From Strobilurus pachycystidiatus (Eukaryota; Basidiomycota; Agaricomycetes; Agaricales; Physalacriaceae), in assembly GCA_019915135.1 (NCBI GenBank), contig JAHLMK010000036.1, positions 81,454 to 145,453 on the forward strand: 64,000 bases of DNA. Reading direction: 5' to 3'. The first letter of the stretch is position 1. Every line of letters starts with the position of its first letter. The notes below the pieces were generated by a model that did no database searches, was not told the DNA's origin, and saw nothing but the letters and a program-made list of their open reading frames with translations. Shown piece after piece: positions 44,086-56,247 of this stretch. The position numbers were made by a program, and so were the translations under genes.

Positions 44086-46581
44086 TGTTAAGACCGTGCC
44101 CCAGACCAAGTCAATCGGATGTCCGAAACCGGATTTCTCGGTAAGCACAGCACAAGCGGTGCTCCGAGCCTGTGAAAGAATAAGCGTAGAAGTGTTTAAA
44201 AGAAAGAAAAGGTAAAAGGTTTACCTATTCTGTATTGGCACGTGTTTCCACACCTGCAACCCTATGGATCCCCGTCAAGCGGTAGTCCGGCTATCCCTTG
44301 GTTGTGGTGAGAGTTGCAGGGGGCCCGGTGATACGCAGGGTACTATTCCAGTACTAGAAACGGGGAATTTTGCGATTCCTGAATAGCCCAAAGACCTTAG
44401 GAACCTCCAGTCAAGTACTTAGGATAGAGCACGCAGGAGTTACTGCCTTGACGCGGGCAAGCCTCCAGGACAAGGTCCAGGCGCCTTAACAAGTCCATTA
44501 GGACAGGCGCGATCGAAACCTTCGATCACCTTCATCCGAGTATCCTTATCCGCGCGTTGGATCTCTCTCAAGATCCCGTACCTTTGCGTGTACCTTGTAC
44601 TACAGACGATGTGCTATAACCATTCGCACCCAAGGAGGGTCCAAGGCCTCCAAGCGGTTCAGTTAGAGCGACCCAAGACCGGCGCACCTCAACCCAAAGA
44701 CCTGGAAGGTCCCAAAATAGTTCAAGGACGTCACAACCCTTTTGGGGAAACAATCTTCGGAGCTGTCAAGGACTCCGAACCGACGCCTTCCGCTATGCCG
44801 ATCAATCATGATCCACGATCAAGGACCACCCCGAAAGCAGGGTGTATTACCACTTTAAGAAAGCACTCCCCTGTAGTGTTTGCGCTCGAAAGGACGTTCT
44901 TAACGATCCCCATCCAACCTACCCACAAGAAAGCAGGTGTCCGTAGGACCTTGCATCGTAAAGATACCTAAGGATCGAAGTCCTTATCGGACCTCAATCT
45001 CCTGGGCCCAAGGATTATACCATACCGCCAAGGTGGCGTATATGGCTAAAGGACCAAGCGGCCTGTCCGCAGTTGTTTTGACCAGGGATAGCCAATAAGA
45101 ACCCAGCATTTGTATGACTCGAATGTCCGATGTATCCGATCCTAGAATAGATGCTTACTCAGTAGGAGACCACCAGTAGTATAAAAGGGCCCAAAGGACC
45201 CATATTTCGGTAGCTTAGATCCCCCCCAGTAGCCGCTAGTCAGACGCAGCCATTGTAGTGAATCTATCTCGAGTTTCGACTCATTTCTGCAAAGAACCCA
45301 AAGACCCCAAAGACCCCAAAGACCTTTCCAAGATTTAAAGACATCAGGTGTTGCCAAGCTCCTTGAAAGACTCAAAAGAACCTTATTCCGACGTACCAAG
45401 TCGAGTACCAACGAATCTACTTGGTGTTAGAACCTTGTATTCGCAAGAAGGCCGGTTTGCAAGTGGTTCTGCCCTGCATTCACGCTATTTCGTGAAGTAC
45501 TTTCCTTTGAGGAATAAGTTGAGTTTGAACGAGTGTTGTCAACGTCTGAGACACCTTTCGGAACCTTTGGTCCCGGTGCAAGACACTAGAAGTTTGGTTT
45601 AAGTGCAAGAAGGAGTCCTTATCGTTAGCAGTCCAGTGGCGTAAAACCTGCGGTAGCGACCTGACGATTCCAAGACAAAGTCCTTGTACACCAGAGCACT
45701 TGATAGGTAGAAGCTACATTGCCTCGCGCTGTTTAAGGTCTTCATACGTCAAGAGGTTCGGCCTACGACTTCAAGGTTTTCTTGTGTCATTTCGATCAGA
45801 ATCCCTACACCCCCAAAAACAACTCGTAGTTTAACTACAGCGATTCGGAATACATCTCTATTTCTCCATTACCCAAAAGCACCTTGTTCTCTCGAACCTT
45901 TGTGCACCCCATCTCCCTTACAAGGAGTGTTAAGTTGTGATAAGGATTGATAGTGTGGTTAGACGATAGCTTCTTTTTCAGAGGTCTATTCCGAACTTGC
46001 ACATCACCGGTCTTGAGGATTGTTGGTGGTCCGGAACCAGGGCTGCCTGCGTTCAGCAGGTTGGTCCCTTGAGTCGAGCCTTGAATCCGGGGGTCCGCCA
46101 AGGAAGAGCAAACCCGGAGGAAAGAGACAAGTGATAAGCTCGGAGGTCCGTAAGGACAACGCGAGTTGGAGAATGTAAGTCTTGGTCAACGAGCGGGAGT
46201 CCGCAAGTTGAGTTCAGACAAGAAGAAGAGATGAAGACTAGACTGGAGCGTCTAAGTTGATATTCGAACTGAGGAAACATAGGTAAAGTACAAGCGCTTA
46301 AATACTGGACTGAGTAGGTAGATGCATAAGGAGATAAGTAAGATCCCAAGCGGAGGTCCACATGTATTGGGCAAAGGGCAGCATGGTCTGGGTCAAGGGT
46401 ATGGCAAGTTTGGCGGTAGAGATGCTGAGTAAAGGATCACGTGCGGAGGTCCGAGCGGCCCGGCTGGACTTGGCAAGACTTGGCGAGGATGGATGATTAA
46501 TGGGGTCACGAGGAGACGCGTGACTGGCTGAGTAAGTCGGAGATCCGGTCCGATCCTGTGTCATGACGCATGGATATGACA
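44086..46581 (-). repeat. 5' LTR of the chromovirus, split by an insertion
   Basis: 44086-44328 and 46007-46581 together give one 814-bp LTR. On the minus strand the bases following it (44085 downward) read GTATATTCGAACTCTTCC, which lacks the usual TGG of a tRNA 3'-end primer site. Confidence 0.9.
44329..46006. mobile_element. Insertion in the 5' LTR, probable solo LTR of another family
   Basis: 1,678 bp from TGATACGCAGGG to TTGCACATCA, giving TG...CA ends with a TGAT/ATCA inverted terminus and a 4-bp duplication CCGG (44325-44328, 46007-46010). Read one base shorter, the duplication is CCGGT and the element starts GATACG. There is no convincing gene. A TATA-like TATAAAAGGG lies at about 45,180-45,189. 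Size, ends and lack of coding suit a solo LTR of an unrelated retrotransposon. Confidence 0.7.
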
Positions 46582-46586
46582 CTGTC

Positions 46587-47104
46587 GTCACACGTTGGAA
46601 TACCCATACAAACGTTCTTGCCCGGGCCATCCATCTTCGTCCCGCCATTGACGCCATGTGTCAGGCTCTTCGCCAAGGGAAGGGGAAAAAGCAAGCGCAT
46701 ACTTTAAAACGCTACGCCCTCGTTGAAGAAGATTGGGAGTTTATCGAGCAGCTGCACAAGTTATCAAAGGTCTGTTTGACTCTCACTTGCATACATCTCA
46801 CTCATGATTGTATAGCCCCTCATCGACATAACTGAACACATGTCAAAGTTCGCCTCCCTCTCCTCCACAAAGTCATCCCGCTCATGGACGCCATGAACAC
46901 CGACCTCAAAGCCGTGATAGCCAATCTCAAAGGCAAATATCGGCTTGCCGTTCGCTATGCGGCTATGCGCGCCCGAGCCGTCCTAAACAAGTACTATGCC
47001 TTGACCGACGATAGCATTATGCCGCGCATGGCCATGAGTAAGCCTCTTCCCTTATCATCTCTACAATCCTAACAGCCTCATTTGCAGTGTTTCGTCCCGA
47101 GTCA
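46587..47104 (+). pseudogene. Outer element hAT transposase, middle part after the chromovirus
   Basis: Continuation of exon 7 reads VVTRWNTHTNVLARA and DAMCQALRQGKGKKQAH to about 46,769. An intron follows, then exon 8 (46816-47037) and the first codons of exon 9 (47088-47104, FRPES). Relative to element A, exon 8 has a frameshift near 46,850 before the MDAMNTD block. The gene stops at 47104, directly followed by the TIR of the second 7.7-kb copy. The C-terminal dimerisation region is missing. Confidence 0.85.
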
Positions 47105-47419
47105 TAGAGTCCCCAACGAGTATATACCCGAGTATCGCAATACCCTACCTGCAAGGGATTCACACACTCACAGTCTGGCCCAACCCATACCCGTTACCCG
47201 AGTACAACTTAAGCGGGTACGAGTATGGGTAAGTAACGAGTATGATGAATATATATCCGGGTATCACCCTACTCGAGTATTAGAGCAGGTACCCGGCGAG
47301 TATACACGTAAAATCAGCTATGTAACATGGTGCAAGTAGATATAAAGCCGTGAATATATAACGAAAGTCTTAGCTGGTAATGTAGTAGTGATATGAAGAA
47401 TGTCTGTACAGGCGCGAGA

Positions 47420-50400
47420 TTAAGTAGCGTCAGTAACGACGGGGTCATCACGCTTCCGCTTACGCTTATCATTGAGTACCTTGATAACCTTGTTGACAGG
47501 AACGTGACCGTCCTTGACCCAACCGTTCATCAGCGTCTGCGCTGCCGTCGTCTGTTCCTTGAGATTATGGCGTTTCTTCGTCACATTAAGACCACCGTGC
47601 GAGAATAGACGTTCAACATCAGTTGACGCAGCTACAAATTATATCAAACAATGGCAAGACATAGGATGGCCACAACGTACCTGGAGCAGATATAAAGTCG
47701 CAAGCCATCTGGGCAAACGCACCACCTGGTGTAATCTCTCGTTCACCCTCCTCGGGAATGGGATCAAGCAGATCGTAGAAGTAGCGAAGCGGGTCGGAAC
47801 ATGTGAAACACGGAGACGACAGCCAGTCCTCAACGGGATTAGCAGTATATCGGGTGTCCGCGGGCTTTGCGCGAAGGAGTTTTTCGACAGCACTAAGCGG
47901 CTCGTCAGTGGAAGTGGCGGCAGGTATGGCAGATGCAGAGGTGGTGACGCGGGGTCTGTAGTACGTATTGTATGTGTCGCGCATGATGTTTGAGGCAGTT
48001 ACGATCCACTCCACCTCCCAATTGTGAGCACGGAACCATTCAAGTTTTTTGTCCGGGCGTAACACTAAAGATAAGTTAGCATTTGAGAACCGGGATAAAG
48101 AAAGAGACGTACTCATTGCCATGCGTGGCATTATGCTGTCGTCCGTGAGAGCATAGTACTTATTCAAGATGGCGCGCGCACGCATAGCCGCATAGCGAAT
48201 AGCAAGCCTGTATTCACCCTTGAGATTGGCGATGACGGCTTCGTAATCGGTATTCATGGCGTCCATGAGAGGTATGATGTCGTGTAAGAGGGGAACGGCG
48301 GACTTGGACATACGTTCCGTTATATCTATGAGGGGCTGTCAAAGGATGAGGAGAATGTTAAACGGACAACAAAACAAACAAACCTTTGAGAGAGTGTGTA
48401 GCTGTTTGAGGAAGTGCCAATCCTCCTCATCTAAAGCATATCGCTTTAATGTGCGTGCTTGCTTCTTCCCCTTGCCCTTGCGAAGAGCCTGGCACATGGC
48501 ATCAATGGCGGGGCGAAGTTCAAGGGCACGGGCAATGACATTGGTGTGGGTGTTCCAGCGAGTGACAACGGCGCGGATCATCTTGAGGACGGCAATGCGC
48601 TTCGCTTTGCACATTTCTGCAAGTTCGTTCTGGAGGGCCTGCTTGTTCCAAACACGACGGCCAAACTTGTACAACTACTCAAGAATTAGTGAGGCATGAG
48701 CGCGCTGATGAGGTTACATACCTTCGTCAAGACGGACTTCCCATACGCAATTTCATCCTGATCAACATCCTGCAGCTCCTCAAGGCCAAAAAGAATATCG
48801 TCGAGCTCCTCGTCAGCCATATCCTGCATCGCCTTTTGCAAACTATTGAGGACGGCGTCTTCATCATCCTCCTCGCGGTTGGGTTCCCCGCCAGCGTCCT
48901 CTTCATCATCCTGATCGCCATCTTCCTCAGCTTCTTCGCGTGAGAGTGAGAAAGGATCCTCTTCGTCGGGATGGGTGTCGGCGTCAGCATGCTCGTCGAC
49001 TTTGATAGCTTTTTTGGTCTTGATGAAGGTGCCGTAGATGGCTTGACTGATGAGGTTGCATATATGACCAGCACAGCGGATGCGAGTGTCAGACCCAAAG
49101 ATATGGTTTGCTGGGAGCTTGAGGTTCATGGCCGACACGAATGTGTTGTTGTTCGAGGCATTGTCACCCGCCGAACTCAACAACTACGAACTAACGTAAG
49201 AACAAGACCAGAGGAATAGAGAAGCAGCGTACCCTGTCAAGAAGTTCGTACCAGTCAAGCGCGTCATACGCAACGTCGGCGAGATAGTCGCCAGTGTGTG
49301 ATTTCTTAAGCCTGAGGGGAATGTTAGAGAGGGGAGAATGAATTGAACCAGGATACTTACGGGAGCATATCAAGACCAGTTACGGTCATCTTTCCTTTGT
49401 AGCAGAACGCCACCAGCAGGCCGAGGACATCCCCGCCGTTGGGAGCCGCCCATCCATCAAAGATCAGATGCAGCGCACCACCAAATGACTAGGGAAATCA
49501 TGAGTATTGTCCATTCGAAGGCACGGGGGATGAACGCACATGTAGAAACTTCTTCAACTCATCCTTGGTCATGCGAGCGATCTCGTTCAGATCCGAGGAG
49601 ACCGTAGTTGCGCACGGGATCAAGGCGGCCGCCTTTGCGTCGAACATCTCGATAATCTCGCGGAAGGGACCATCCTCGCAGATGAGAAATGGACGATGAT
49701 TGACGGCGGCCCATTTGGCGAGCAGCCACCGAAGCTTGCCAGTGGAGAAGGTACTCCCCTTTGCAAACGCCTCGACCGTCGTCTGCGTCTCGCCAGCATC
49801 TGCAGTCTTCTTGGCACGGCAGTTATTGATGTGTTTGTGGAGATTGGAGGTGCCGTAGTCGTTGCATTTGCGATGCGCATAGGTGGACTCGTCACTAAGG
49901 GTATGTTAGCAGCCGGTCAGATACAAAACAAAGATACGCACTAGCGACAGGTGAATTCTTGATACCAGTCAAAGTCACCGCGAATTTTCATCCAGCGGAT
50001 AAGAACGGTTTCCTTCGGAAGAAAGTGCTTGTAAGCGGCGGACGTCCAAGAAGCATCCTCTGGAGGACATTAGTATGTAGCCTTGAGGGAGACAGACAAG
50101 AGCTTACTCATTGCTTTCTCCAATTTGACACGCTGCTGAGCGCGAGTCTCCGGCGCAGACGAGATAGTCTCTCCATCCTCTTTGTCGTCTTCGAGTATGA
50201 TGATTGGTTCGGGAGTGGGGGTTGCCTTCCGCTTCTTGCGCGCCTTGGGGCGCTTCTTTACTTTACTGGGCGCCGCTGTGTCGTCGTCTTCGAGATCGGA
50301 GGCAGCTTTGTCGGTAAGCGTCTTCTTCTTACGTTTCGCGGCGGGTGGTGGGTCGGGGTCCTCTTCGCTGGATTCTGCGTCGGATCCTGCGTCTGAAGCT

Positions 50401-50474
50401 GGTCCGGCAGCCGGCCGCTTGGCGCGAGGAGCGGAGGTTTTCTTTTGGGAAGATAGGGAGGCGGAGGGTTTCAT
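47420..50474 (-). CDS. hAT transposase, gene 1 of the second 7.7-kb copy
   Basis: Same ten-exon structure and 872-residue product as 23643-26697, offset by 23,777 throughout; no change seen in any exon. The C-terminal ASTDVERLFSHGG region lies near 47,630-47,590. If both copies are real, the locus carries two intact transposase genes. Confidence 0.9.
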
Positions 50475-50881
50475 TTTCCTGCGGCGGGTACGTTTAGTCA
50501 GGTAGAGATACGCGAGGGGGGTTATACATACATGAGAACGAGAAGTCTATGAATGAACGTGTCCGGAAATGAATGGAGCGACCTATGGTGCAGGTCAGGA
50601 AAAGTCGGAGGCGGGCGGTGAAAAAAAAACATACCAAAGGGCGCGCAAAGATTAGAGAGGTGTATGGTAACAGATGCGTTGATAGGCCAAAGGATAACTA
50701 GAAGATAGATCAGAGCGTCCCAGTAACAATGTGCGCCACATACCGAGTTGCCAACGCTGACACGCAAAGTGCCGCTGGACGAGCTAACCCGCCCCTACTC
50801 AGATCCTCCCACCGAGTCACTCAATGCCTGCTGCCCTTCCTCCCAGAATTCTCCCGCCCTTGAAACCGAACCCGACAGCAA

Positions 50882-51389
50882 CAGACGATAAGTCTGCACT
50901 GGCAATGAGCTGAACTCGGCAATGAGTCGAGTTCAGAAGCTGCAGCGAAGATAATTCGCGCAGCTGTGAGGGTACGCACCACTGGCAATAAGTCAGTGGC
51001 GGGCCAAGAGGTGTTGAGAAGGGGGCGGCGGGGCGGTCGTGGTGGGAGTATGCCTGAAGAAGGGATCGGGACTCGAACGTTTCAAGTCCAGCTTGCCGAA
51101 ATGCCGTGCCACCAGCCACAAACAAATTTGTGGCTGGTGGCACGGCATTTCGGCCAAGGCGTGCACAGGACTTGGACGTCCTAATCGGGTCCATCACCCA
51201 TCTCTGGTTTCTGCCCACCACCATCCCGCCGCCCGCCCCGTCGCCTCTGTCCTTGCTGACGCCGCCCGTCGTCACTGACTTATTGCCAGTGGCGATTCCT
51301 CTCATTGCTGCGCGAATTATCTTCGCTGCAGCTCCTGAACTCGACTCATTGCCGAGTTCAGCTCATTGCCAGTGCAGACTTATCGTCTG
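50882..51389. promoter_or_regulatory. Nested palindromic promoter, second copy
   Basis: Identical to 27105-27612: 80-bp outer inverted arms, a perfect 28-bp-arm central palindrome at 51095-51154, and the internal hairpins. It lies between start codons at 50474 (minus) and 51897 (plus). Confidence 0.75.
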
Positions 51390-51896
51390 TCACTTTGCCG
51401 CCGCGGACGCTCATTCTCCGGACAATCGGGATCGGACTGTTATTGGTGGCGCGGAGGGCGGCCCTTATTTTGATCCAGGTGCGTACCTTTCCTATTTGAC
51501 CTGTATGGGCGCGTGGGCGTCAACTGATTCGATCGCGCCTATCTGCAGCTCCCATCGCGCCCACCCCACAATCTGGTATGTACATTTACGCATCATTGTC
51601 CGTTCAATAATGGACTCATTCCCACCTCTCATCATTGCAGAACACCGCGCTCGCTCTGGACATATTCCGAAGAACAGATTGTACCCTCCTGCTGCCAGGT
51701 GCGTCTTTGACAATGACATCTCCGTAACCCAACTTATAATTGCCAGTTCACTGCATTCCTTTGGCGCCGAGGCGGACCATATTAAGTCGGGCCTCAACAC
51801 ACCACACCAATATTCCCGTTTCTGTGCGTATTTCACTCCCACCAATTCGCAGTTCAAACTAACACTTATTCTGCTAGATTATCAACTCGCTGCACC

Positions 51897-54287
51897 ATGT
51901 CCAGCTCCTCATCTCATCCCGCGTCATCATCCACACCCGCCGTCGCCAGCGCTTCACGTGTCAGATACGCCCCGCTCAAGTCTTACGAGGGCAAAGTGGG
52001 CTACTTCGATGAAGCGGAACGCATGTTCATCACCTCGCCCAATTGCGAGTACATCGAGCTCCCGCCATATCCTCGCGAAGACCATACGACGATGATGCTT
52101 CGGGACCGACATTTTGGTCACGACGACCCACTGTATCACCCTCAGCCATTTGACTATTCCGTCGCCCATCTAGCCCTCATCCGCCACCCCTCCAAACTCC
52201 AACATACAGACGAACTCCTGTGGCACCTCCCAGGAGAGTCCCATTTCGAGCGCGTCAAGCTGGGAGACGCCTCGTCTGGTCTTGGTACCATTGACCGCCC
52301 ATTTTGCGATGTTTTGAGGGATCATTGGCGGCGAGTGAAGAAGCGCCTTGCAGAGGAGAACACAAAGCAAGCGGGGACCGACGACCAGGGCAAGCTGATG
52401 AGCGATCCGTACCTGCAAGACGTTTTCCCTCGCATGAAGTATCTTGCGGGGCGCCTCGATATACCTTCCAGTTACGACGAAGCAGTCATGGTGTGGTGCA
52501 TGCTCCAGCGGCTCATCCTCGAGGTCGAGGCGCGCATGACTTGGCTGCTCGAAGTGCGGGCCATCTTTCGCGACGTGACTGCGAAACGGGTTGGTGTGCG
52601 AAATGTTGTCGGTGCTGTAACCGACCAGAAGGACATTGCGGACAGTTTGTATCGAGTATGTGTCTCTTTTGTCGATGTCTGGGGTTTCACTAATCTGATC
52701 CTTAGGCCGGTGTTCCTATCTGGCTCTGTCGGCCCATTGGTGCTGAAGAGGGTGTCAGAGTCGACAGCTGGGTGACGTACCCGCCGGACATGCGCCCCAA
52801 GGACTTCGTCGTCTCGTACAACCATGCAACTCCTCCCCACCCAATCGTATTCGAGGGGAGTGTTGCCTCTCTCGAACGTTATCGCGGCATGGCACACTAC
52901 ATCAGAAAGCTCGCCTCACCACCCGACTTCTTCTCCAACAAGAGTGGAGTCGCCATTCTTCCTTCGTTGTCAACATCTTCCACCACCACCACCTCCAAAA
53001 AACGAACTTATTCGGCTCGGTCGCGTCCTGCTTTGACGTCTCCCACCGTCCCCGATTCTCTGCCATCCGCTGCAGGACCTTCGCGTCTGAGATCCACGGC
53101 CCAGAGCCACACACCATGTAAGTCTTGATCTATTCAATGCTAACCTAGCTAACTCGAACTTTGCAGATCCACTACCTCCGCGCCCCACTACCCTCAAGCC
53201 GAAAGGACCGCCTACCCTTCAACGCGATAAGTTCGTTGATGTCCACACGCCTCTTATGCCCCGTTCGGTTGGAAGTTGGACGACAGCTCTGGGTCGCGTC
53301 AAGGCGGATACCGCCCATTCGCCGCGAGTCATTCCTGCTGAGGGTGTCAATGCCGGCTACGCTCTCCCCGATCCCAACGTTATCGCTGGCGTCGACAAGG
53401 ACCACACGCGCGGGTACATGTTCACCGCCTATGTCCGGCTTCGGCACATCCTCCACTATCGCATGCAGTCGGACGCCTTCGAACCTTTGAATGCCATGGC
53501 GTGGAGGCGAATTCTGGGCATTGAGCTCCACCCAAGCGAGGGAGAAGGGCGGTCGAGGGTACAACATCAGGAGATGAAGAAGGATCTGTGTGACTGCATC
53601 GAGAAGGGCGGTCTTCAAGTGCGTAATTGCTAACTCACGGAATCATTCCTGATCTTTTTGCAGGGTACCGTGGACATCTCCAACCTGAGACACTCCCTCG
53701 TTAATTGGCGCGGGACCGAATTGGAACAAAATCGAGTTCCACCCCCCCGGATCGGCAAAGAGATCCTTTGGGAGCTCTTCGAGATCAATTTCCGCGTTGA
53801 GCTCCTCACCCTCGACCGCCACTGCTACACACTCAAACCGGAAGGCTTTGCCGAGGCCGTCATGGATGTCGATGTCGACGCAGGGGAACCGGAGCCGGGA
53901 GAGTATGTGGAGAGCCAAAGCTTTGACGACTTGGATGCCTCCTCCCACGCGGATCGACAACTTCGAGTACTCGGTGCCATGAGTTACTGGGAGAGCAGTC
54001 TCATCCCCGGCGTTTTCAAGGACATCGAGGACGAGGGATTCGGCTCGCAGTGGCATCCGGAGCGTCGACGGGCATTCGGAGACTTGTTCCGGGTGATGCG
54101 AGGGTGGCGTGGCGTTCCCGAGATGGATGCAGCCACGGTCAAAGCAGCGACAAAGTGTCTCGGGGAGAGGTCGCTGGACCTTGGAGAGCAACTCGTCGCC
54201 GAAGACCGCCTGGCCCATCATTACGTTCGATGCTTCTATAAGATCTTTGGACGTCCACCTCTTGTACCACACGGCCTCCGCGATTGA
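51897..54287 (+). CDS. Accessory protein, gene 2 of the second 7.7-kb copy
   Basis: Same four exons (51897-52655, 52706-53117, 53167-53618, 53664-54287) and 748-residue product as at 28120-30510. No difference was seen in the coding sequence. Confidence 0.85.
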
Positions 54288-54494
54288 CACTACACTTTAC
54301 AGACTTTTTTTTACTTATATCTTGACTCTTGGTCCGCTACCATTACGATACGCATACTCGTCGCCTCTACGCTCCGCCGGCGGATTTATATTTGTATTAT
54401 TACTACATGTGATCTTGGACTTTCGAATTTTTTTTTTTGTTAATGGCTTGATAGAAGAACAATGTCATAACTTATTGCATGTGGAGGCAAGGCA

Positions 54495-54602
54495 TTCATC
54501 GCCGTTTGGCCTAATGGTAACACGCCCTCGTCTGTTGGTTCTCAACGTGAAAATGGCTGGAACTCTGCGGGTTCGATTCTCGTAGGGTTCATTTTGTTAC
54601 AA
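54495..54602 (+). other. tRNA-like block, second copy
   Basis: Same sequence as 30717-30824 with box A-like TTTGGCCTAATGG and box B-like GGGTTCGATTC; no acceptor stem. Confidence 0.5.
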
Positions 54603-54803
54603 TGCCTTGGGTCTACTCACAATACTAATAAAAGTGGGGCAAGTATCAACGGGTATCCGGCAGACCAGCCTCTTGGCCCGATACTTACTCGGTACCCGGG
54701 TGTCGCATACCCGAGTATTCTTTAGCACCCGAGTAAGGGTCTACCCGGATAGAGGTGTTGTACTCGGGTATACCCGTTTTCGCAGCACTCGTTGGGGACT
54801 CTA

Positions 54804-55640
54804 CTTCTTCAGCACCAATCTTGCGACAGAGCCAGAAAGGAACGCCTGCCTGACAATAACATCAGAGAACAAATCAGACATGAGCGAAGGAACACTTACA
54901 CGGTAAAGATTGTCCGCAAGATCCTTCTGGTTGGTCACTGCGCCAACAACATTCCGCACTCCCACCCGCTTTGCAGTGACGTCTCAAAAGATTGCTCGCA
55001 CTTCGAGCAACCAAGTCATGCGCGCCTCAACTTCGAGGATGAGTCGCTGTAACATGCACCAAACCATGACCGCTTCGTCGTAGCTGGAGGGTACGTCCAG
55101 GCGGCCAGCAAGATACTTCATGCGGGGGAACACATCGTGGAGGTATGGATTGTTCTTGAGCTTGTCCTTGTCGTCCCCCTCTGCAAGCTTCAGGTTCTCC
55201 TTGGAAAGCCGCTTCTTTACTCGCCGCCAATGATCCCTCAAGACGTCGCAGAAGGGGCGGTTGATGGTACCAAGACCTGAAGAGGCGTCTCCCAGCTTGA
55301 TGCGGTCAAAGTGGGCATCTGAAGGGAGATACCAGAGGAGCTCATCGGTGTTTTGGAGTTTGGAGGGATGGCGGATGAGCGCAAGGTGGGCGACAGAGTA
55401 GTCGAATGGCTGCGGGTAGTAGAGAGGATCGTCAACGCCAAAATGGCGGTCAGCCAGCATTGACACAACATGGTTCTCGCGCGGAAGGGGCGGAAGTTCG
55501 ATGTATTCGCAATTTGGAGAGGTGATGAACATGCCCTCGGCCTCATCGAAGTAGCCAACCTTGCCCTTGTAAGACTTGAGGGGGGCGTACTTGACGCGCG
55601 CCGGACCAACTGCAGTCGGGGCGGAGGACGAACTGGCCAT
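54804..55640 (-). pseudogene. Outer element gene 2, N-terminal part, second unit
   Basis: Repeat of 31026-31862, with the same TGA at 54984-54986 and the same truncation at the transposon boundary. Unlike in unit 1, no C-terminal part follows on the left side of this transposon copy, because the left flank is transposase sequence. Confidence 0.85.
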
Positions 55641-56247
55641 TGTCTATCTGTGCGAAGCAAGTCGTTTCTAACAGCCAAGATTAGGTGCATGTCATGGAGT
55701 TATGAGGGGAGGGGGTACTCACTGTGACAAATGAAGCAGCGGCTCGTTGATTGTGCGCTCAAGCAACCAAGAAAGGCGGCAATCTAGATACAAGCTGATG
55801 AGTCCTTGTACGGTCTAGCAAGAAGGTTTGAACGCACAACAAGCAGCTGGCGCGTGTCGCTGGCGAGCGAGGACTCTGGAATGAGAACAAGTCCGTCAGT
55901 ACTGCAAGCGACGCTGGGCAGATTGACAGACCAGAACAGGCAAGCGTCGGCGTAGGATGCGCTGGAGAGCGGGAAATCTAGAATGGGATCAAGTCCATCA
56001 GTACTGCAGGCGACGATGGGCAATCAACTCACCAGGACAAGCAAGTGTCTGTCAGTGTACTGTAGAAGCGCCCGCCTTGCTGCCAGGTATCTGGACTGGC
56101 GGCGCGATAGAGATCAGTACGCGCCCAGCCAAGGACAAATAGTAAAAGACGTACCTTGATCAAAGGTGGGGCCGCACTCCTTGTCACCAATTGCGCCCGG
56201 ATGCCGATCCTACGGAGGCTGAGAGCCGCCGCGGTGGGTTCAGCGAC

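Larger units (their letters stand above)
35389..46581 (-). mobile_element. Ty3/Gypsy chromovirus with nested insertions
   Basis: Two 814-bp LTRs (35389-36202, and 44086-46581 interrupted) starting TGTTAAGACC and ending GATGACA or TATGACA enclose gag, protease, RT-RNase H-integrase and a C-terminal chromodomain, all on the minus strand. The 5-bp duplication CTGTC (35384-35388 and 46582-46586) shows it inserted in exon 7 of the outer transposase. Without the nested solo LTR and the 1.68-kb insertion the element would be about 8.7 kb. A frameshift in gag, a stop between RT and RNase H and a solo LTR in pol show that this copy is dead. Confidence 0.95.
21212..47104. mobile_element. Outer element: older two-gene hAT-type transposon with nested insertions
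   Basis: The left TIR at 21212-21228 is TAGAGTCCCCAACGAGT, identical to that of element A, and its subterminal sequence matches the gene 2 end of element A. Rightward come gene 2 (minus, N-terminus at 31862), a palindromic promoter (32470-32998) and gene 1 transposase (plus, from 33493). Nested inside are a MITE (21240-21679), element A (23328-31025) and a chromovirus (35389-46581). The transposase stops at 47104, where the second duplication unit begins, so the right end is not in the window. Both genes carry nonsense and frameshift mutations, so the element could move only with help. The eight bases before the TIR are ATCTGGTG, which should recur after the right end. Confidence 0.8.
47105..54803. 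mobile_element. Second copy of the 7.7-kb two-gene hAT-type transposon
   Basis: Identical in content to element A; the only length change seen is one extra T in a poly-T run near 54,430. Its left flank is CCGAGTCA (47097-47104, inside outer transposase exon 9), but its right flank is CTTCTTCA (54804-54811), the right target duplication of element A. A single insertion cannot produce unlike flanks, so this copy is probably a hybrid formed by recombination between two insertions. Confidence 0.95.

Noticed and set aside
21212..47104. A Starship or other giant captain-bearing element
   Set aside because: No tyrosine recombinase-like gene was seen. Nested hAT and Ty3/Gypsy insertions with exact target duplications explain the structure.
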